Below, piece by piece: positions 18,811 through 27,913 of a DNA stretch of 64,000 bases; the stretch's first letter is position 1, and each line of letters starts with the position of its first letter. The position numbers and the translations under genes were made by a program. Source of the DNA: Clostridia bacterium (GTDB taxonomy: Bacteria; Bacillota; Clostridia; UMGS1840; HGM11507); assembly GCA_017414505.1 (NCBI GenBank), contig JAFQLQ010000031.1, positions 124,001 through 188,000 of the forward strand, in the 5' to 3' direction. The notes under the pieces were generated by a model. That model did not search any database, was not told where the DNA came from, and worked only from the letters and a program-made list of their open reading frames with translations.

Positions 18811-21800
18811 GTGAAAATGAAAAAAATCATTTCAATGGTAATGGTACTTGCAATGCTATTTACTTTTGTTAACGGAATCAGTATTGTAAGTGCGGCAGAT
18901 GCAACGGCAATAGGAGGAAGATGTCTTCTTTATGAAGATTTCGAGAACTATACAGCAGGTGACTCTGTTGCAGCAGGAAATAATGTAACTGTTGGTAACG
19001 CAGTAAACGCGGTTGTTGCAAACGATGCAACACTTGGAAACTATCTTGTTAGAACTGCAAAAACTCCTGAAGAGGGAACACCTAATTACAACTTAACCTA
19101 CAGCTTTGAGGGAGCTTCTAAAATTGCTGTGGATTTCAGCGTTAAAATTGTTAATACAACAGCATCAGCTTTTGTTGGAGTATATGATTCTTCAAAAAGC
19201 GTAAATGCAGGGCCTTCTTTTGAAATTTCAAAAGGTACAATCAAAGGCTGGAATACCGCAAATAGCGGATATACCGATGGCATAGTATATGATATTACAA
19301 ATTGGATTCAGATGAGATTTATCGCCGATACAAAAACACAGTCTGCCGAGGTTTGGTTTAACGGAAGATACAAAGGAACCTTCCCGTTCAGAGTACAGTC
19401 GGGAAATCTTCTTGATTCATTAAGAGTTGACGTAAGAGGCGGAGAATATTATTTTGATAATATCCGTGTTTTAAATGCCGATGACACTTACATTAATGAA
19501 AACTTTAATGAATATACAAACGGTCAGATGCCTGTTGCCGGAGTTGCAAAGGATGACCTTTCAAAAACAAATATAGTTACAGGTGTATTTACTGTTCAGA
19601 ACGATGCTCTTGTTATAAACAATACTACTTCAGCTGAACATAGACTTTGGTATTCTTTCCCTGCAAGCGAAGAACTTGAAGTTGAATTTGATATTAAAGG
19701 TGCAGCAGCCGGCGGTAATATTTACATCAACAGTTATGATGCAATCAATAGTTCCGGAAGTCACCTAAATACCGGTGTAGCAATATTTATAAATAATGGA
19801 AAGCTTGGTGTATATAATACACTGGCTGCTAATGCAGTTAACCTTGCAACATTAAGCGATAGCGCATATACAAATGTTAAGATCAGAGCAAATACAAAAA
19901 CTCAGACAGAACAAATCTGGATAAATGGTGTTTTAAAAGGTGAGTATGGATTCAGAGCAAATAATTCTCCTGTACCTACTGTTCTTGATAAAATCAGCAT
20001 AAGATCAACTGCAGGTAAAACTTTCACAATGGATAATCTGAAAATTTCAAAACCCGGAAACTACTATGTTAACGAGGATTTTGAAGAGTATGCAATTGGT
20101 GAAACTCCTGCAGCCGGAAAAATTATGTCTGTTGCAACTGTAAAAAATGATGCGGCTCTTTCAGCAACCACAGGTAACAATGGTCAGTATATGGTAATTA
20201 ATGGTATAACTGAAACGGAAGAAAATATGATTTATACTTTTCCTGAATCACAAAAGATAGCTGCCGAATTTAAGGTTTATAATCCCTATTCGGATACAAC
20301 CGCAAACTCAGTTACAGTTGTTCTTCAGGAAAATAACAAGCCTACAACAGGTGCTCCGCTTAATATTGAACAGGGCAGAATTACAAGAGTTGATAACAAT
20401 GCTCAGGCACAGTGGGTTGCAACACCTTCAAAACAAAAATGGGATGCATTTAAGATTCTTGCAGATGTAGAAACGCAGACCTTTAAATTATGGCTTAACG
20501 GTTCACTTTGCGGAGAATATCCTTTCAGAAATGCTCCGGCATCTTTAAGTCAGCTGAGATTTTACGGAAAAAAAGGCGGTCTTAACAAATACTTTGATGA
20601 TATAAAGATATATCCGGTTGTTGATTCTGTAGTAAAAAGTGTAGCTTGTGAAAACGGTCAGTTTATAATTGATGCAGATACAACTGTTGAAACAAATATC
20701 AATACAACCAATATCTACGATGCTGTCACAATAACCGATGAATATGGTCGCAATATCGAATATTCCTTTGTAAACGATGTTTCAGACAGCAAGCTTTACA
20801 TCAAACCTAATACCGATTTACTTGCAGGTGTAACCTACATATTAAATGTAAGCGGACTTGCAGATTCCAACGGTGCTGTATTTGATGATATAATGGAAAT
20901 GTTCACAATGGACGGTGTAAAAACAGATATAGACACTGCTAAGGTTACACTTAAAAATCAAAACGGAAGTATATATATTAAAACCGGAGATACAGTTAAA
21001 GCTTGTGCTGAAGTACTAAATGCAGGAAAAATGCCATCTTATAAGCTTGTTCTTGCATACTATGATATTTCCGGAAAGCTTACAAATGTAGAAATTTCCG
21101 AAACAAAAACAGCAAAAGCTGATGAAGTGACAACTTCTGATTTTACCGGTACTCAGGTAATAGATGCAAATATTGCTTCTGTAAAAGCGTTCATCTGGTC
21201 TGACGATAATACTATTTCTCCTTACGGAAAAGCGGACATTACAAACACAAATGATGTAAGCTTTAACAATGGCGAAACTCTTACAGTTGCTATGATTGGC
21301 GACAGTATTACAGCAGGCTGCAACTACGAAAAATATATTGAGCATTATTATAATATGAAATATCCTGAACGTGACATAGTATTTTATAACAAAGGTATTT
21401 CCAGAGGTAATGCAAACAAGGTTGTAGCACGTTTTGACTGGGATATTTTAAATAACGAATACACCGAAAAGCCCGACGTTGCAACGATGATGATTGGTAT
21501 GAACGATATTAATCATTCTGAATATCCCGATGGAGATACAGAAAAATATCTTAACTGGTGCTATGAAAATATAGAAGCGGTTATTAACCTTTGTAAGGAA
21601 AATGATATCGAACTTACACTTATTACTCCTTCCTTATACGACGATGATGCAGAAGCAGAAGGCTTAAGCGCAGCTATCGAAGGTGTAAATGAAGGTCTTG
21701 GAAAAGTTGCAGATAAAATGAAAGAATTTGCTGAAACTTACAATCTTGAGCTGATTGATATGTGGACTGCCACAAATGAAATCAACGATGCAATAAGAGC

Positions 21801-22548
21801 CAGCGCTTCTGTTACAGGAAAACTTTTATCTGACGACAGAATCCATCTTAACGGTCTTGGTGATGTAGCTTTTGCATACAGCTTTATTAAGCAGCAGCTT
21901 GGCGACGATGCAAAAATCATGGTAGACGTTGCTGCAGACGGAAGTATAGTTTTAAACAATGCACGAGTTTCTGAATTTACAAAAACCGAAGATGGTGTAA
22001 GCTTTAAATATTCTCCCAAGGGACTTCCTATGGCAGTAACCGATAAATATATTGAGCTTGAAAATTACGGTTATGACATAACCGGAGAAATCAACAGCGA
22101 AATTATTAAGATTGCAGGATTGGAAGACGGTGAATATACTCTTAAGGTTGACGATGCAGTTCTTGGAACTTACAGTGCTTCAAAGCTTTCAAAGGGTGTA
22201 AATATTTCAGGTAACGAGCTTTATGCAGGTCAGATTAAAGCTATGGAATTGTTTGAAAACACTAACCAGAAGAGATTTTACGAGCACAGAACACGTTGCA
22301 GTGCATATTGTGATGAGCTTATGATTGCAAATAATATTGAATATACAGATGAAGATGTTGCATACGAATGGCTTAATGAAAAGCTTAACGACAGCTCATT
22401 TGCTTCTCATAAAGATTTCATTTCAATAACACTTAAAGATGTATGGGGCAAAAAAGCTTCTGTATGGGAAAACTTAAACAACTATGCAAAAGCTGCTGAA
22501 ACAACTCCATATGCTTATACTTATAATGTTACAATAACTAAAAACTAA
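18811..22548 (+). CDS. Secreted LamG x3 - SGNH/GDSL esterase
   Basis: This 1245-residue protein has a signal peptide (to about residue 30). Three LamG-like modules follow (about 32-225, 227-415, 418-607), each opening with an E-(D/N)-F-x-x-Y strand and containing a TKTQ/ETQTF strand. An Ig-like region lies at about 608-705 and the recurring FIWSDD-type module at about 710-815. The SGNH hydrolase domain spans about 824-1020: Ser832 in GDSIT, Asn898 in GMND, and Asp1009/His1012 in DRIH. A C-terminal ~210-residue extension is common in sugar-processing GDSL proteins. The family removes acyl groups, often acetyl, from polysaccharides, and extracellular deacetylation would assist the hydrolases encoded upstream. 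The start is GTG 18811 or ATG 18817; GGG at 18803-18805 suits GTG slightly better. It is the last gene before a terminator. Confidence 0.82.
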   Translation: MKMKKIISMVMVLAMLFTFVNGISIVSAADATAIGGRCLLYEDFENYTAGDSVAAGNNVTVGNAVNAVVANDATLGNYLVRTAKTPEEGTPNYNLTYSFEGASKIAVDFSVKIVNTTASAFVGVYDSSKSVNAGPSFEISKGTIKGWNTANSGYTDGIVYDITNWIQMRFIADTKTQSAEVWFNGRYKGTFPFRVQSGNLLDSLRVDVRGGEYYFDNIRVLNADDTYINENFNEYTNGQMPVAGVAKDDLSKTNIVTGVFTVQNDALVINNTTSAEHRLWYSFPASEELEVEFDIKGAAAGGNIYINSYDAINSSGSHLNTGVAIFINNGKLGVYNTLAANAVNLATLSDSAYTNVKIRANTKTQTEQIWINGVLKGEYGFRANNSPVPTVLDKISIRSTAGKTFTMDNLKISKPGNYYVNEDFEEYAIGETPAAGKIMSVATVKNDAALSATTGNNGQYMVINGITETEENMIYTFPESQKIAAEFKVYNPYSDTTANSVTVVLQENNKPTTGAPLNIEQGRITRVDNNAQAQWVATPSKQKWDAFKILADVETQTFKLWLNGSLCGEYPFRNAPASLSQLRFYGKKGGLNKYFDDIKIYPVVDSVVKSVACENGQFIIDADTTVETNINTTNIYDAVTITDEYGRNIEYSFVNDVSDSKLYIKPNTDLLAGVTYILNVSGLADSNGAVFDDIMEMFTMDGVKTDIDTAKVTLKNQNGSIYIKTGDTVKACAEVLNAGKMPSYKLVLAYYDISGKLTNVEISETKTAKADEVTTSDFTGTQVIDANIASVKAFIWSDDNTISPYGKADITNTNDVSFNNGETLTVAMIGDSITAGCNYEKYIEHYYNMKYPERDIVFYNKGISRGNANKVVARFDWDILNNEYTEKPDVATMMIGMNDINHSEYPDGDTEKYLNWCYENIEAVINLCKENDIELTLITPSLYDDDAEAEGLSAAIEGVNEGLGKVADKMKEFAETYNLELIDMWTATNEINDAIRASASVTGKLLSDDRIHLNGLGDVAFAYSFIKQQLGDDAKIMVDVAADGSIVLNNARVSEFTKTEDGVSFKYSPKGLPMAVTDKYIELENYGYDITGEINSEIIKIAGLEDGEYTLKVDDAVLGTYSASKLSKGVNISGNELYAGQIKAMELFENTNQKRFYEHRTRCSAYCDELMIANNIEYTDEDVAYEWLNEKLNDSSFASHKDFISITLKDVWGKKASVWENLNNYAKAAETTPYAYTYNVTITKN

Positions 22549-22554
22549 TTTTAT

Positions 22555-22589
22555 AAAGGCAGGGCAAGATTTAACTGCTCTGCCTTTTT
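22555..22589 (+). terminator. Rho-independent terminator after the LamG-esterase gene
   Basis: A 12-bp stem (22555-22566 with 22576-22587, one G-T wobble) surrounds a 9-base loop and ends in a T run at 22585-22589. It begins 7 bases after the stop codon. The next gene starts 22 bases later with no room for a promoter, so some read-through is expected. Confidence 0.85.
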
Positions 22590-22611
22590 AACAGAAAGGA
22601 AGAGTTTTTGT

Positions 22612-23373
22612 ATGACAAAAATACTTGCTCACAGAGGCGCTAACCGCATTTGTCCTGAAAACACAATGAGTGCTTTTAAAAAAGCATATGAATGTAATGC
22701 AGACGGTTATGAATCCGATGTTTTTGTGCTTCACGATTTAACTCCTGTTATACATCACGATTTCCTTCTTGGCAGATGTGAGAATGTAGGAGGGAATATT
22801 TACGATTACCGCCGTGAAAACATTCAGTCTTTCAGCGTAGGCGAGAAATATGCACAGGAATTTGCGTTTGAGCGAATTCCTCTGTTTGAGGATTTGCTTA
22901 AATATATGCAGGAAAAGGATTTATTTTTTTTAATTGAAATGAAATCGGATGTACGTCAGGAATGTCCTTTTATAAAATATCAGGAGGATATTGTGCTTCC
23001 TCTTATAAAGAGATACGGCTTCGAGGACAGATGTGCGTTTGTTTCGCTTAATCATCAGATGCTTTTAAGATTAAAAAGCAAATACCCCGAAGCGAAAATA
23101 TCAATGCTTTATCTTTACGACCACGAAATGGATGTTATTGACTACACACTAAAAAATGGCTTTGATATTTTCACCTTAAGGCGTGACGAGATGACAAAGG
23201 AAAATGTAGAAAAACTTCATTCTTTGAATCTTGAGGTAAGCACCTGGCCGCAGAATAATCCTGAAATGATAAGAAACTGTCTTGACTGGGGAATTGATTA
23301 CCTTGTTACCGATGATATTGAAACTGCCATGCGGGTGAAAAACGAATGGCTTCTTGAAAGGGGCGGTAAGTAA
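22612..23373 (+). CDS. Glycerophosphodiester phosphodiesterase family protein
   Basis: This 253-residue cytoplasmic TIM-barrel protein of the GDPD family hydrolyses glycerophosphodiesters to glycerol-3-phosphate and an alcohol. All expected active-site positions are present: His7 in AHRG, Glu34 and Asp36 in ESD, His48 in the HHD motif and a Glu in LIEMK (about residue 104). RBS AAAGGAAG precedes ATG 22612. It is the first of two adjacent GDPD genes; the second starts in its stop codon. Why a lipid-type phosphodiesterase sits in a glycan locus is unclear. It might process teichoic-acid-like or glycerophosphoryl substituents, or act on another phosphodiester. Confidence 0.88.
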   Translation: MTKILAHRGANRICPENTMSAFKKAYECNADGYESDVFVLHDLTPVIHHDFLLGRCENVGGNIYDYRRENIQSFSVGEKYAQEFAFERIPLFEDLLKYMQEKDLFFLIEMKSDVRQECPFIKYQEDIVLPLIKRYGFEDRCAFVSLNHQMLLRLKSKYPEAKISMLYLYDHEMDVIDYTLKNGFDIFTLRRDEMTKENVEKLHSLNLEVSTWPQNNPEMIRNCLDWGIDYLVTDDIETAMRVKNEWLLERGGK

Positions 23374-24098
23374 TGTTAATGGCGTACAGAGGCTTTAAAA
23401 ACGAATATCCGGAAAACACTATGGCGGCAGTTAATGCGGCTTGCAAGGCAGATGTTGACGGTGTTCATATTGATGTGCAGATGCTCCTTGATAAAACAGT
23501 TATTGTCCATCGTGATGTACCTCTCGGAAGATGCGAAAATAAAGACGGACATATTTATAATTACAGAGCGGATAATTTTCAGTCCTTTAGCGTAGGGGAG
23601 AAATTCTCCGAAGAATATGTTCCGGAACGAATCCCGTTAATGGAGGATGTTGTCAGAGAAGTTAAGGAAAGCGGTAAATTTTTAGGTGTGGAAATAAGCT
23701 ATGATGCGCGTCCTGATTTCTGCTTTAAAAATGATTGTGTTAATCAGATTATGGGCATTATTGAAAAATATGATATGCTTGATAAATGCTATATAACTTC
23801 ATATAACCACATAATGCTTAAGGAAATAAAAGAAAAATATCCTGATACAAAGGTTTTTATTACTTTTATGACAGAACATACCCATAATCTTGATATAGTT
23901 GATTATGTTTTAAACTACGGATTTGACGGTGTTCATTGTCATGTAAGTTATGTAACTGATGAATTTATAAAAAGACTTCATAATAATGGACTTGAACTTT
24001 CTGTTTTTGGAGTAGCAGATAAGACTGTGTATAAAAAAGTTCTTAATTTAAAAGCAGATTTTATTAATATAGATGTATCAAAGGAGATCATATTATGA
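23373..24098 (+). CDS. GDPD-like protein with substituted active site
   Basis: This 241-residue paralogue of the preceding GDPD protein shares long stretches such as the PENTM and QSFSVGEK segments and VPLGRCEN/FLLGRCEN. The catalytic histidine of the HRG motif is Tyr5 (AYRG) and the metal-binding glutamate of the ExD motif is His32 (HID). Asp34, His46 and the later Glu of VEI are kept. In characterised GDPDs the HRG histidine is one of two acid/base catalysts, so this copy is probably inactive on classical substrates or has a changed chemistry. It starts within the TAATG of the upstream stop and ends in an ATGA overlap with the next gene, so translation of all three is coupled. Confidence 0.8.
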   Translation: MLMAYRGFKNEYPENTMAAVNAACKADVDGVHIDVQMLLDKTVIVHRDVPLGRCENKDGHIYNYRADNFQSFSVGEKFSEEYVPERIPLMEDVVREVKESGKFLGVEISYDARPDFCFKNDCVNQIMGIIEKYDMLDKCYITSYNHIMLKEIKEKYPDTKVFITFMTEHTHNLDIVDYVLNYGFDGVHCHVSYVTDEFIKRLHNNGLELSVFGVADKTVYKKVLNLKADFINIDVSKEIIL

Positions 24099-25012
24099 GC
24101 AAAAAGAAGGTTAGTCTGTCAACCTGCGGACTTCAGAAAGATTTAGGGGATATTGAAACCTTAAAATTTGTAAAAAGTATAGGTGCAGACGGTGTTGATT
24201 TCTGTCTTTATACCGATAATTACGATTGCAGAAACCCGGAGTCGATATACAGCAAAAGCGATGATGAAATTTACGAATATTACACAAAAGTAAAAAAATG
24301 TGCCGATGATTTAGGTCTTGCAATTTGTCAGACTCACGGCAGAATAAACGGTTTTACAACCGATGAGGAAAACAACATTGCAGAGGAAGAAAACGCAAGA
24401 AAGGACTGCCTCATCACAAGTATTTTAGGTTCTCCCGTTTGTGTTATGCACGCTTGCACAAACTTTCATCTTGGGATTGATGTTGATCCGAAATTCATGA
24501 GAGATTTAAACTTTGAAATGTTCAATAAATTCCTTGTTTTTGCAAAGAAATACAATGTGCAGATTGCAACGGAAACCTTTGGGGATGCAATGCGCTGGGA
24601 AAAATGTGATTTTTTTGGTAATATGGATGAGTTTTTAAAAAGCTATAACAGAACCTGTGCTGTGGGTGACAACAAAAAATATTTTTCAACCTGTGTTGAT
24701 ACCGGTCATTCTTTCCGTGCAAGCAGATTCCCCGGAAATCCCGGTGTAGGTGATTCCATAAGAATGCTTGGAGATTCGCTTTCTGTTTTACATATCAACG
24801 ATAACAATAAAGTTCGTGACCAGCATAAAATTCCATTAACCGGTTCGATTGAATGGGACGATGTATGGGATGCACTTGATGAAGTTAAGTTTGACGGATA
24901 CTATACCCTTGAACTTTTCCTGCATTGCTTCGGGCAGAATTTCAAAAAAGAAACTGCTGAATTTGCAGTTAAAGTGATGCGTAATATACTTGACAACAGA
25001 TACGGAGGATAA
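24095..25012 (+). CDS. Sugar phosphate isomerase/epimerase-like TIM-barrel protein (copy 1)
   Basis: This 305-residue member of the xylose-isomerase-like AP-endonuclease 2 superfamily has SQ/CQTHGRI near residue 75, ATETFGD near residue 157, CVDTGHS near residue 200, VLHINDNN near residue 230 and GYYTLELF near residue 270. These supply the usual His/Glu/Asp metal ligands. The family includes sugar and keto-sugar isomerases, epimerases and inosose dehydratases, so the exact reaction cannot be assigned. It overlaps the upstream GDPD-like gene by ATGA and is followed 5 bp later by a close paralogue. Confidence 0.82.
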   Translation: MSKKKVSLSTCGLQKDLGDIETLKFVKSIGADGVDFCLYTDNYDCRNPESIYSKSDDEIYEYYTKVKKCADDLGLAICQTHGRINGFTTDEENNIAEEENARKDCLITSILGSPVCVMHACTNFHLGIDVDPKFMRDLNFEMFNKFLVFAKKYNVQIATETFGDAMRWEKCDFFGNMDEFLKSYNRTCAVGDNKKYFSTCVDTGHSFRASRFPGNPGVGDSIRMLGDSLSVLHINDNNKVRDQHKIPLTGSIEWDDVWDALDEVKFDGYYTLELFLHCFGQNFKKETAEFAVKVMRNILDNRYGG

Positions 25013-25017
25013 TTAAA

Positions 25018-25935
25018 ATGAGCAAGAAAAAAGTTGGTTTAACAGTCGGCGGACTTAAAACAGTAATGGACGATTTTGAAATTATAAAATTTGTGAAAAG
25101 TATAGGTGCAGATGCAATTGATTTTAATCTTTTTACAAAAGAGTATGATTACAGAAATCCCGATTCAATTTATTCTAAAAGCGATGATGAAATTGCCGAT
25201 TATTTTACAAGAGTAAAAAAATGTGCAGATGAAAACGGAATTGAAATTTCACAGACACACGGCAGAATTGATGGATTTACAAATGATACAGAGCAAAATG
25301 ATGCAGATGATAAAAATGCAAGAATCGATTGCTTTGTAACCAGTCTTCTTGGCGCACCTGTTTGTGTTATGCACGGTGTTACATCCTTTAAAATGGGAAT
25401 AGACGCCGATCCTAAGCTTATGCGTGACCTTAATTACGAAATGTTTACGAGATTTCTTGTTCACGCTAAGAAATACAATGTGCAGATTGCAACCGAAACC
25501 TTTGGCGATGCACTTCGCTGGGATGCCTGCGACTTTTTCGGAAATATAGACGAATTTATTAAAACATATAACAGAATTGCAGCGGTTGACGATAATAAAA
25601 AGTATTTTTCCGTATGTGTTGATACGGGGCATTCAAATAAAGCATACAGATTCGAAAACAATCCAAGTCCGGCAGATGTTATCAGAATGCTTGGAGAAAA
25701 AATTTCTGTGTTGCATCTTCACGATAACAATAAGATTAAAGATCAGCATAAAATCCCGATGACAGGGGATATTGACTGGAACGATGTGTTTGATGCTCTG
25801 GATGAAATCGGCTTTGACGGTGTATATAATATGGAATTATTCCTTCAGCATTTCGGCGATAATTTCAGAAAAGAAACAGCAGAATTTGCAGTAAAAGTGA
25901 TGCGTAATATGCTTGACACCCGTTATGGAAAATAA
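25018..25935 (+). CDS. Sugar phosphate isomerase/epimerase-like TIM-barrel protein (copy 2)
   Basis: This 305-residue protein is colinear with the preceding gene product over its full length and strongly similar (both begin MSKKKV and share IKFVKSIGADxxDF, ATETFGDA, VDTGHS, KDQHKIPMTG and ETAEFAVKVMRN-type segments). The metal-ligand motifs QTHGRI, ETFGD, DTGHS, LHLHDNN and MELF are all kept. It is an evident tandem duplicate and probably acts on the same or an epimeric sugar. It is the last plus-strand gene before a bidirectional terminator. Confidence 0.82.
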   Translation: MSKKKVGLTVGGLKTVMDDFEIIKFVKSIGADAIDFNLFTKEYDYRNPDSIYSKSDDEIADYFTRVKKCADENGIEISQTHGRIDGFTNDTEQNDADDKNARIDCFVTSLLGAPVCVMHGVTSFKMGIDADPKLMRDLNYEMFTRFLVHAKKYNVQIATETFGDALRWDACDFFGNIDEFIKTYNRIAAVDDNKKYFSVCVDTGHSNKAYRFENNPSPADVIRMLGEKISVLHLHDNNKIKDQHKIPMTGDIDWNDVFDALDEIGFDGVYNMELFLQHFGDNFRKETAEFAVKVMRNMLDTRYGK

Positions 25936-25941
25936 AAAAAT

Positions 25942-25977
25942 GGTCAGTAAAAAGTTGAATTTTACTGACCGTTTTTT
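25942..25977. terminator. Bidirectional terminator between convergent genes
   Basis: A perfect 11-bp stem (25942-25952 with 25960-25970) around a 7-base loop is followed by six T on the plus strand (25972-25977) and preceded by a run of A, which acts as the T tract for the minus strand. It serves the isomerase gene and the converging AraC gene, whose stop codon overlaps it. Confidence 0.9.
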
Positions 25978-26806
25978 ACATATTGTGGTTTTCTTTGCGA
26001 AATTTATTAGGTGAAATGTTTATTTTTTGTTTGAAAGCTTTCAGAAAATTGGAAACAGAAGAAAATCCGCTTGAAAAGCAAATATCGGTTATGGATAAAT
26101 CTGTTGTAAGAAGCAGCTTTTTAGCATAATCAAGCTTAAGCTCAGTAAGATACTCCGAATATGTTTTTCCCATATATTTACGGAACATACTGCTGAAATA
26201 ATTTGTAGAAAGATAGCATATTTCAGCGGCTTTCTGTACCGGTGGATCCTCCTGGAAATGAAGCTTCATATAAATAACAGCACTTTGGATAGGATTGTAT
26301 CCAGAAGATTTTATATCTGTCAGAGTTGTAAAATTACGTGCAAGAAGAATAAAAATGCATTCAACAATGTTTGCTATGTATTTAGGTTCGGGAGAACTCC
26401 TTGTATATTCTTCATAAAGTAAATTACACAGATTAAGAGCTTTGTCGTAAAGTGTTATATTATCGTCGAAAAAAATATTGCTTTGCGAATTCAGAATAAT
26501 GTTCAGCAGATTATATGGAAGAAAATTTTCGTAAAGCTTGATACTGTAAAGATCAATAGGTGCTTTAGTAACAGTTATCTGATGATAGTCAAGAGGTGTA
26601 ACCAGATAAAGAGTTCCTTTTTTCATTTCGTATTCCTTGCCGTTTAAAATCTGCGTACCTTCGCCGCTTAACACAAGTTCAATTTCAAAAAAATCGTGTG
26701 CGTGAAAGGCAACATTATTTGTAATGGTGGATTTTTTCACAGACAGCATTCTTTTATCCTGAATATAGTCGGTAGCAAGACGTTTATTAATTTCAAAATT
26801 AATCAT
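25976..26806 (-). CDS. AraC-family regulator with N-terminal cupin
   Basis: This cytoplasmic transcription factor has about 276 residues. The N-terminal cupin-like sugar-binding domain (about 20-110) contains FHAHDFFEIELVLSGEG and a later LYLVTPLDYHQI. The C-terminal double helix-turn-helix (about 180-275) contains YFSSMFRKYMGKTYSEYL and SITDICFSSGF. Cupin-AraC proteins usually activate carbohydrate genes in response to a sugar. ATG 26806 is preferred over the upstream TTG 26812 because AAGGA sits at a normal distance. It has its own promoter (TTGAAA-17-TATAAT) and is divergent from the DapA-family gene, its likely target. Confidence 0.9.
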   Translation of the reverse strand: MINFEINKRLATDYIQDKRMLSVKKSTITNNVAFHAHDFFEIELVLSGEGTQILNGKEYEMKKGTLYLVTPLDYHQITVTKAPIDLYSIKLYENFLPYNLLNIILNSQSNIFFDDNITLYDKALNLCNLLYEEYTRSSPEPKYIANIVECIFILLARNFTTLTDIKSSGYNPIQSAVIYMKLHFQEDPPVQKAAEICYLSTNYFSSMFRKYMGKTYSEYLTELKLDYAKKLLLTTDLSITDICFSSGFSSVSNFLKAFKQKINISPNKFRKENHNM

Positions 26807-26837
26807 AATCAATCTTCCTTTTTACTCTCTTTATAAT

Positions 26838-26866
26838 ATTATAACTCAAAATATTTTATTTTTCAA
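26838..26866 (-). promoter_or_regulatory. Sigma-A type promoter for the cupin-AraC gene
   Basis: On the minus strand TTGAAA (26861-26866) and TATAAT (26838-26843) are separated by exactly 17 bp, about 30 bp upstream of the start codon. On the opposite strand a TATAAT (26937-26942) precedes the divergent DapA-family gene but has no recognisable -35 box, as expected for an activator-dependent promoter. Confidence 0.75.
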
Positions 26867-26970
26867 CAAAAAACTTAGTTTTTGATAATTATTTTGATAT
26901 TTTGAAAAGAATATATAGTAAAAAAGAGGTAGAATATAATTACTTAAATAAAAGAAAGGTGATTATTACT

Positions 26971-27900
26971 ATGTATAAAAATATTGTAAACGGTGTTTAC
27001 CCAACAATGATTACTCCATTTACTGCGGATGGAATGGTTGATTATGAAGCTGCAAATCGTATTGTAAAATGGTATCTTGAGCATAATTGTGACGGGATAT
27101 TTGCAGTATGTCAGTCCAGCGAAATGTTTTTCTTAAGCCTGGATGAAAGAATAAAGCTTGCAAAAACTGTTGTGGAAGCGGCTGAAGGAAAAATTCCGGT
27201 TGTTGCATCCGGTCATTGCAGTGATTCTTTAGACGAACAGATAAAAGAAATTACAGAAATTTCCAAAACAGGTATAGATGCCTTTGTTCTGGTAAGCAAC
27301 AGATTTGATATGCATAACTGGGGTGACGAAGAGTGGTTTAAAAACGCCAAATATGTATTGGACAGAATTGATCCAAACCTTCCTCTTGGTATTTATGAAT
27401 GTCCCACACCTTATAAAAGACTTTTAAGCGATGATATTATAAAATGGTGTGTTGAAAGCGGCAGATTCAAATTTATTAAAGACACCTGCTGTGATCCCGA
27501 TCTGCTTGTTAAAAGAGCGGATATGTTAAAAGGAACAGATTTAAAATTATTCAATGCAAATGCTCAGACTACACTTCATTCACTAAAGGCAGGATGTGCA
27601 GGTTATTCCGGAATTATGGCAAACTTCCATCCTGATGTTGTTGTATGGCTTTGCAAAAATTACGAAAAATATCCCGAAGTTGCCGAAAGAGTTCAGGAGT
27701 TTTTCTCAATGTATGCTTTTACGGAATGTATGCATTACCCGATTACTGCAAAATATCATATGAATCTTGTTGGTGTTCCAATGGAGCTTGATACAAGATG
27801 GAAAAATAAAAAAGAATGTACAGAGTATGAAAAAATGGTTATTCGTCAGGGCGTAAGCTTTGAAAACTATGTAATTGATTTGTTAAAAGAATACAAATAG
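26971..27900 (+). CDS. DapA/N-acetylneuraminate-lyase family aldolase or dehydratase
   Basis: The start is set at ATG 26971, behind AAAGAAAGGTGA; an in-frame ATG at 26902 lies in the promoter region. The 309-residue protein is a class I aldolase TIM barrel. Schiff-base Lys170 lies in FIKDT, and Tyr142 lies in GIYECP, where dihydrodipicolinate synthase and sialate lyase have YNxP. The usual GTTGE/GSTGE loop is QSSEMF, which argues against housekeeping DapA. Members of this family cleave or dehydrate 2-keto-3-deoxy sugars, sialic acid or related acids. It is followed 13 bp later by a sialidase-like protein, so a role in acidic-sugar catabolism is likely, but the substrate is unresolved. Confidence 0.82.
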   Translation: MYKNIVNGVYPTMITPFTADGMVDYEAANRIVKWYLEHNCDGIFAVCQSSEMFFLSLDERIKLAKTVVEAAEGKIPVVASGHCSDSLDEQIKEITEISKTGIDAFVLVSNRFDMHNWGDEEWFKNAKYVLDRIDPNLPLGIYECPTPYKRLLSDDIIKWCVESGRFKFIKDTCCDPDLLVKRADMLKGTDLKLFNANAQTTLHSLKAGCAGYSGIMANFHPDVVVWLCKNYEKYPEVAERVQEFFSMYAFTECMHYPITAKYHMNLVGVPMELDTRWKNKKECTEYEKMVIRQGVSFENYVIDLLKEYK

Positions 27901-27913
27901 GAGGAATACAGCG

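Noticed and set aside
26902..26970. Upstream ATG for the DapA-family gene
   Set aside because: It precedes the -10 box and ribosome site, and the extra residues do not match the family.
26971..27900. Housekeeping dihydrodipicolinate synthase (dapA)
   Set aside because: The GTTGE loop and YNxP motif are altered and the gene sits in a sugar cluster under an AraC regulator.
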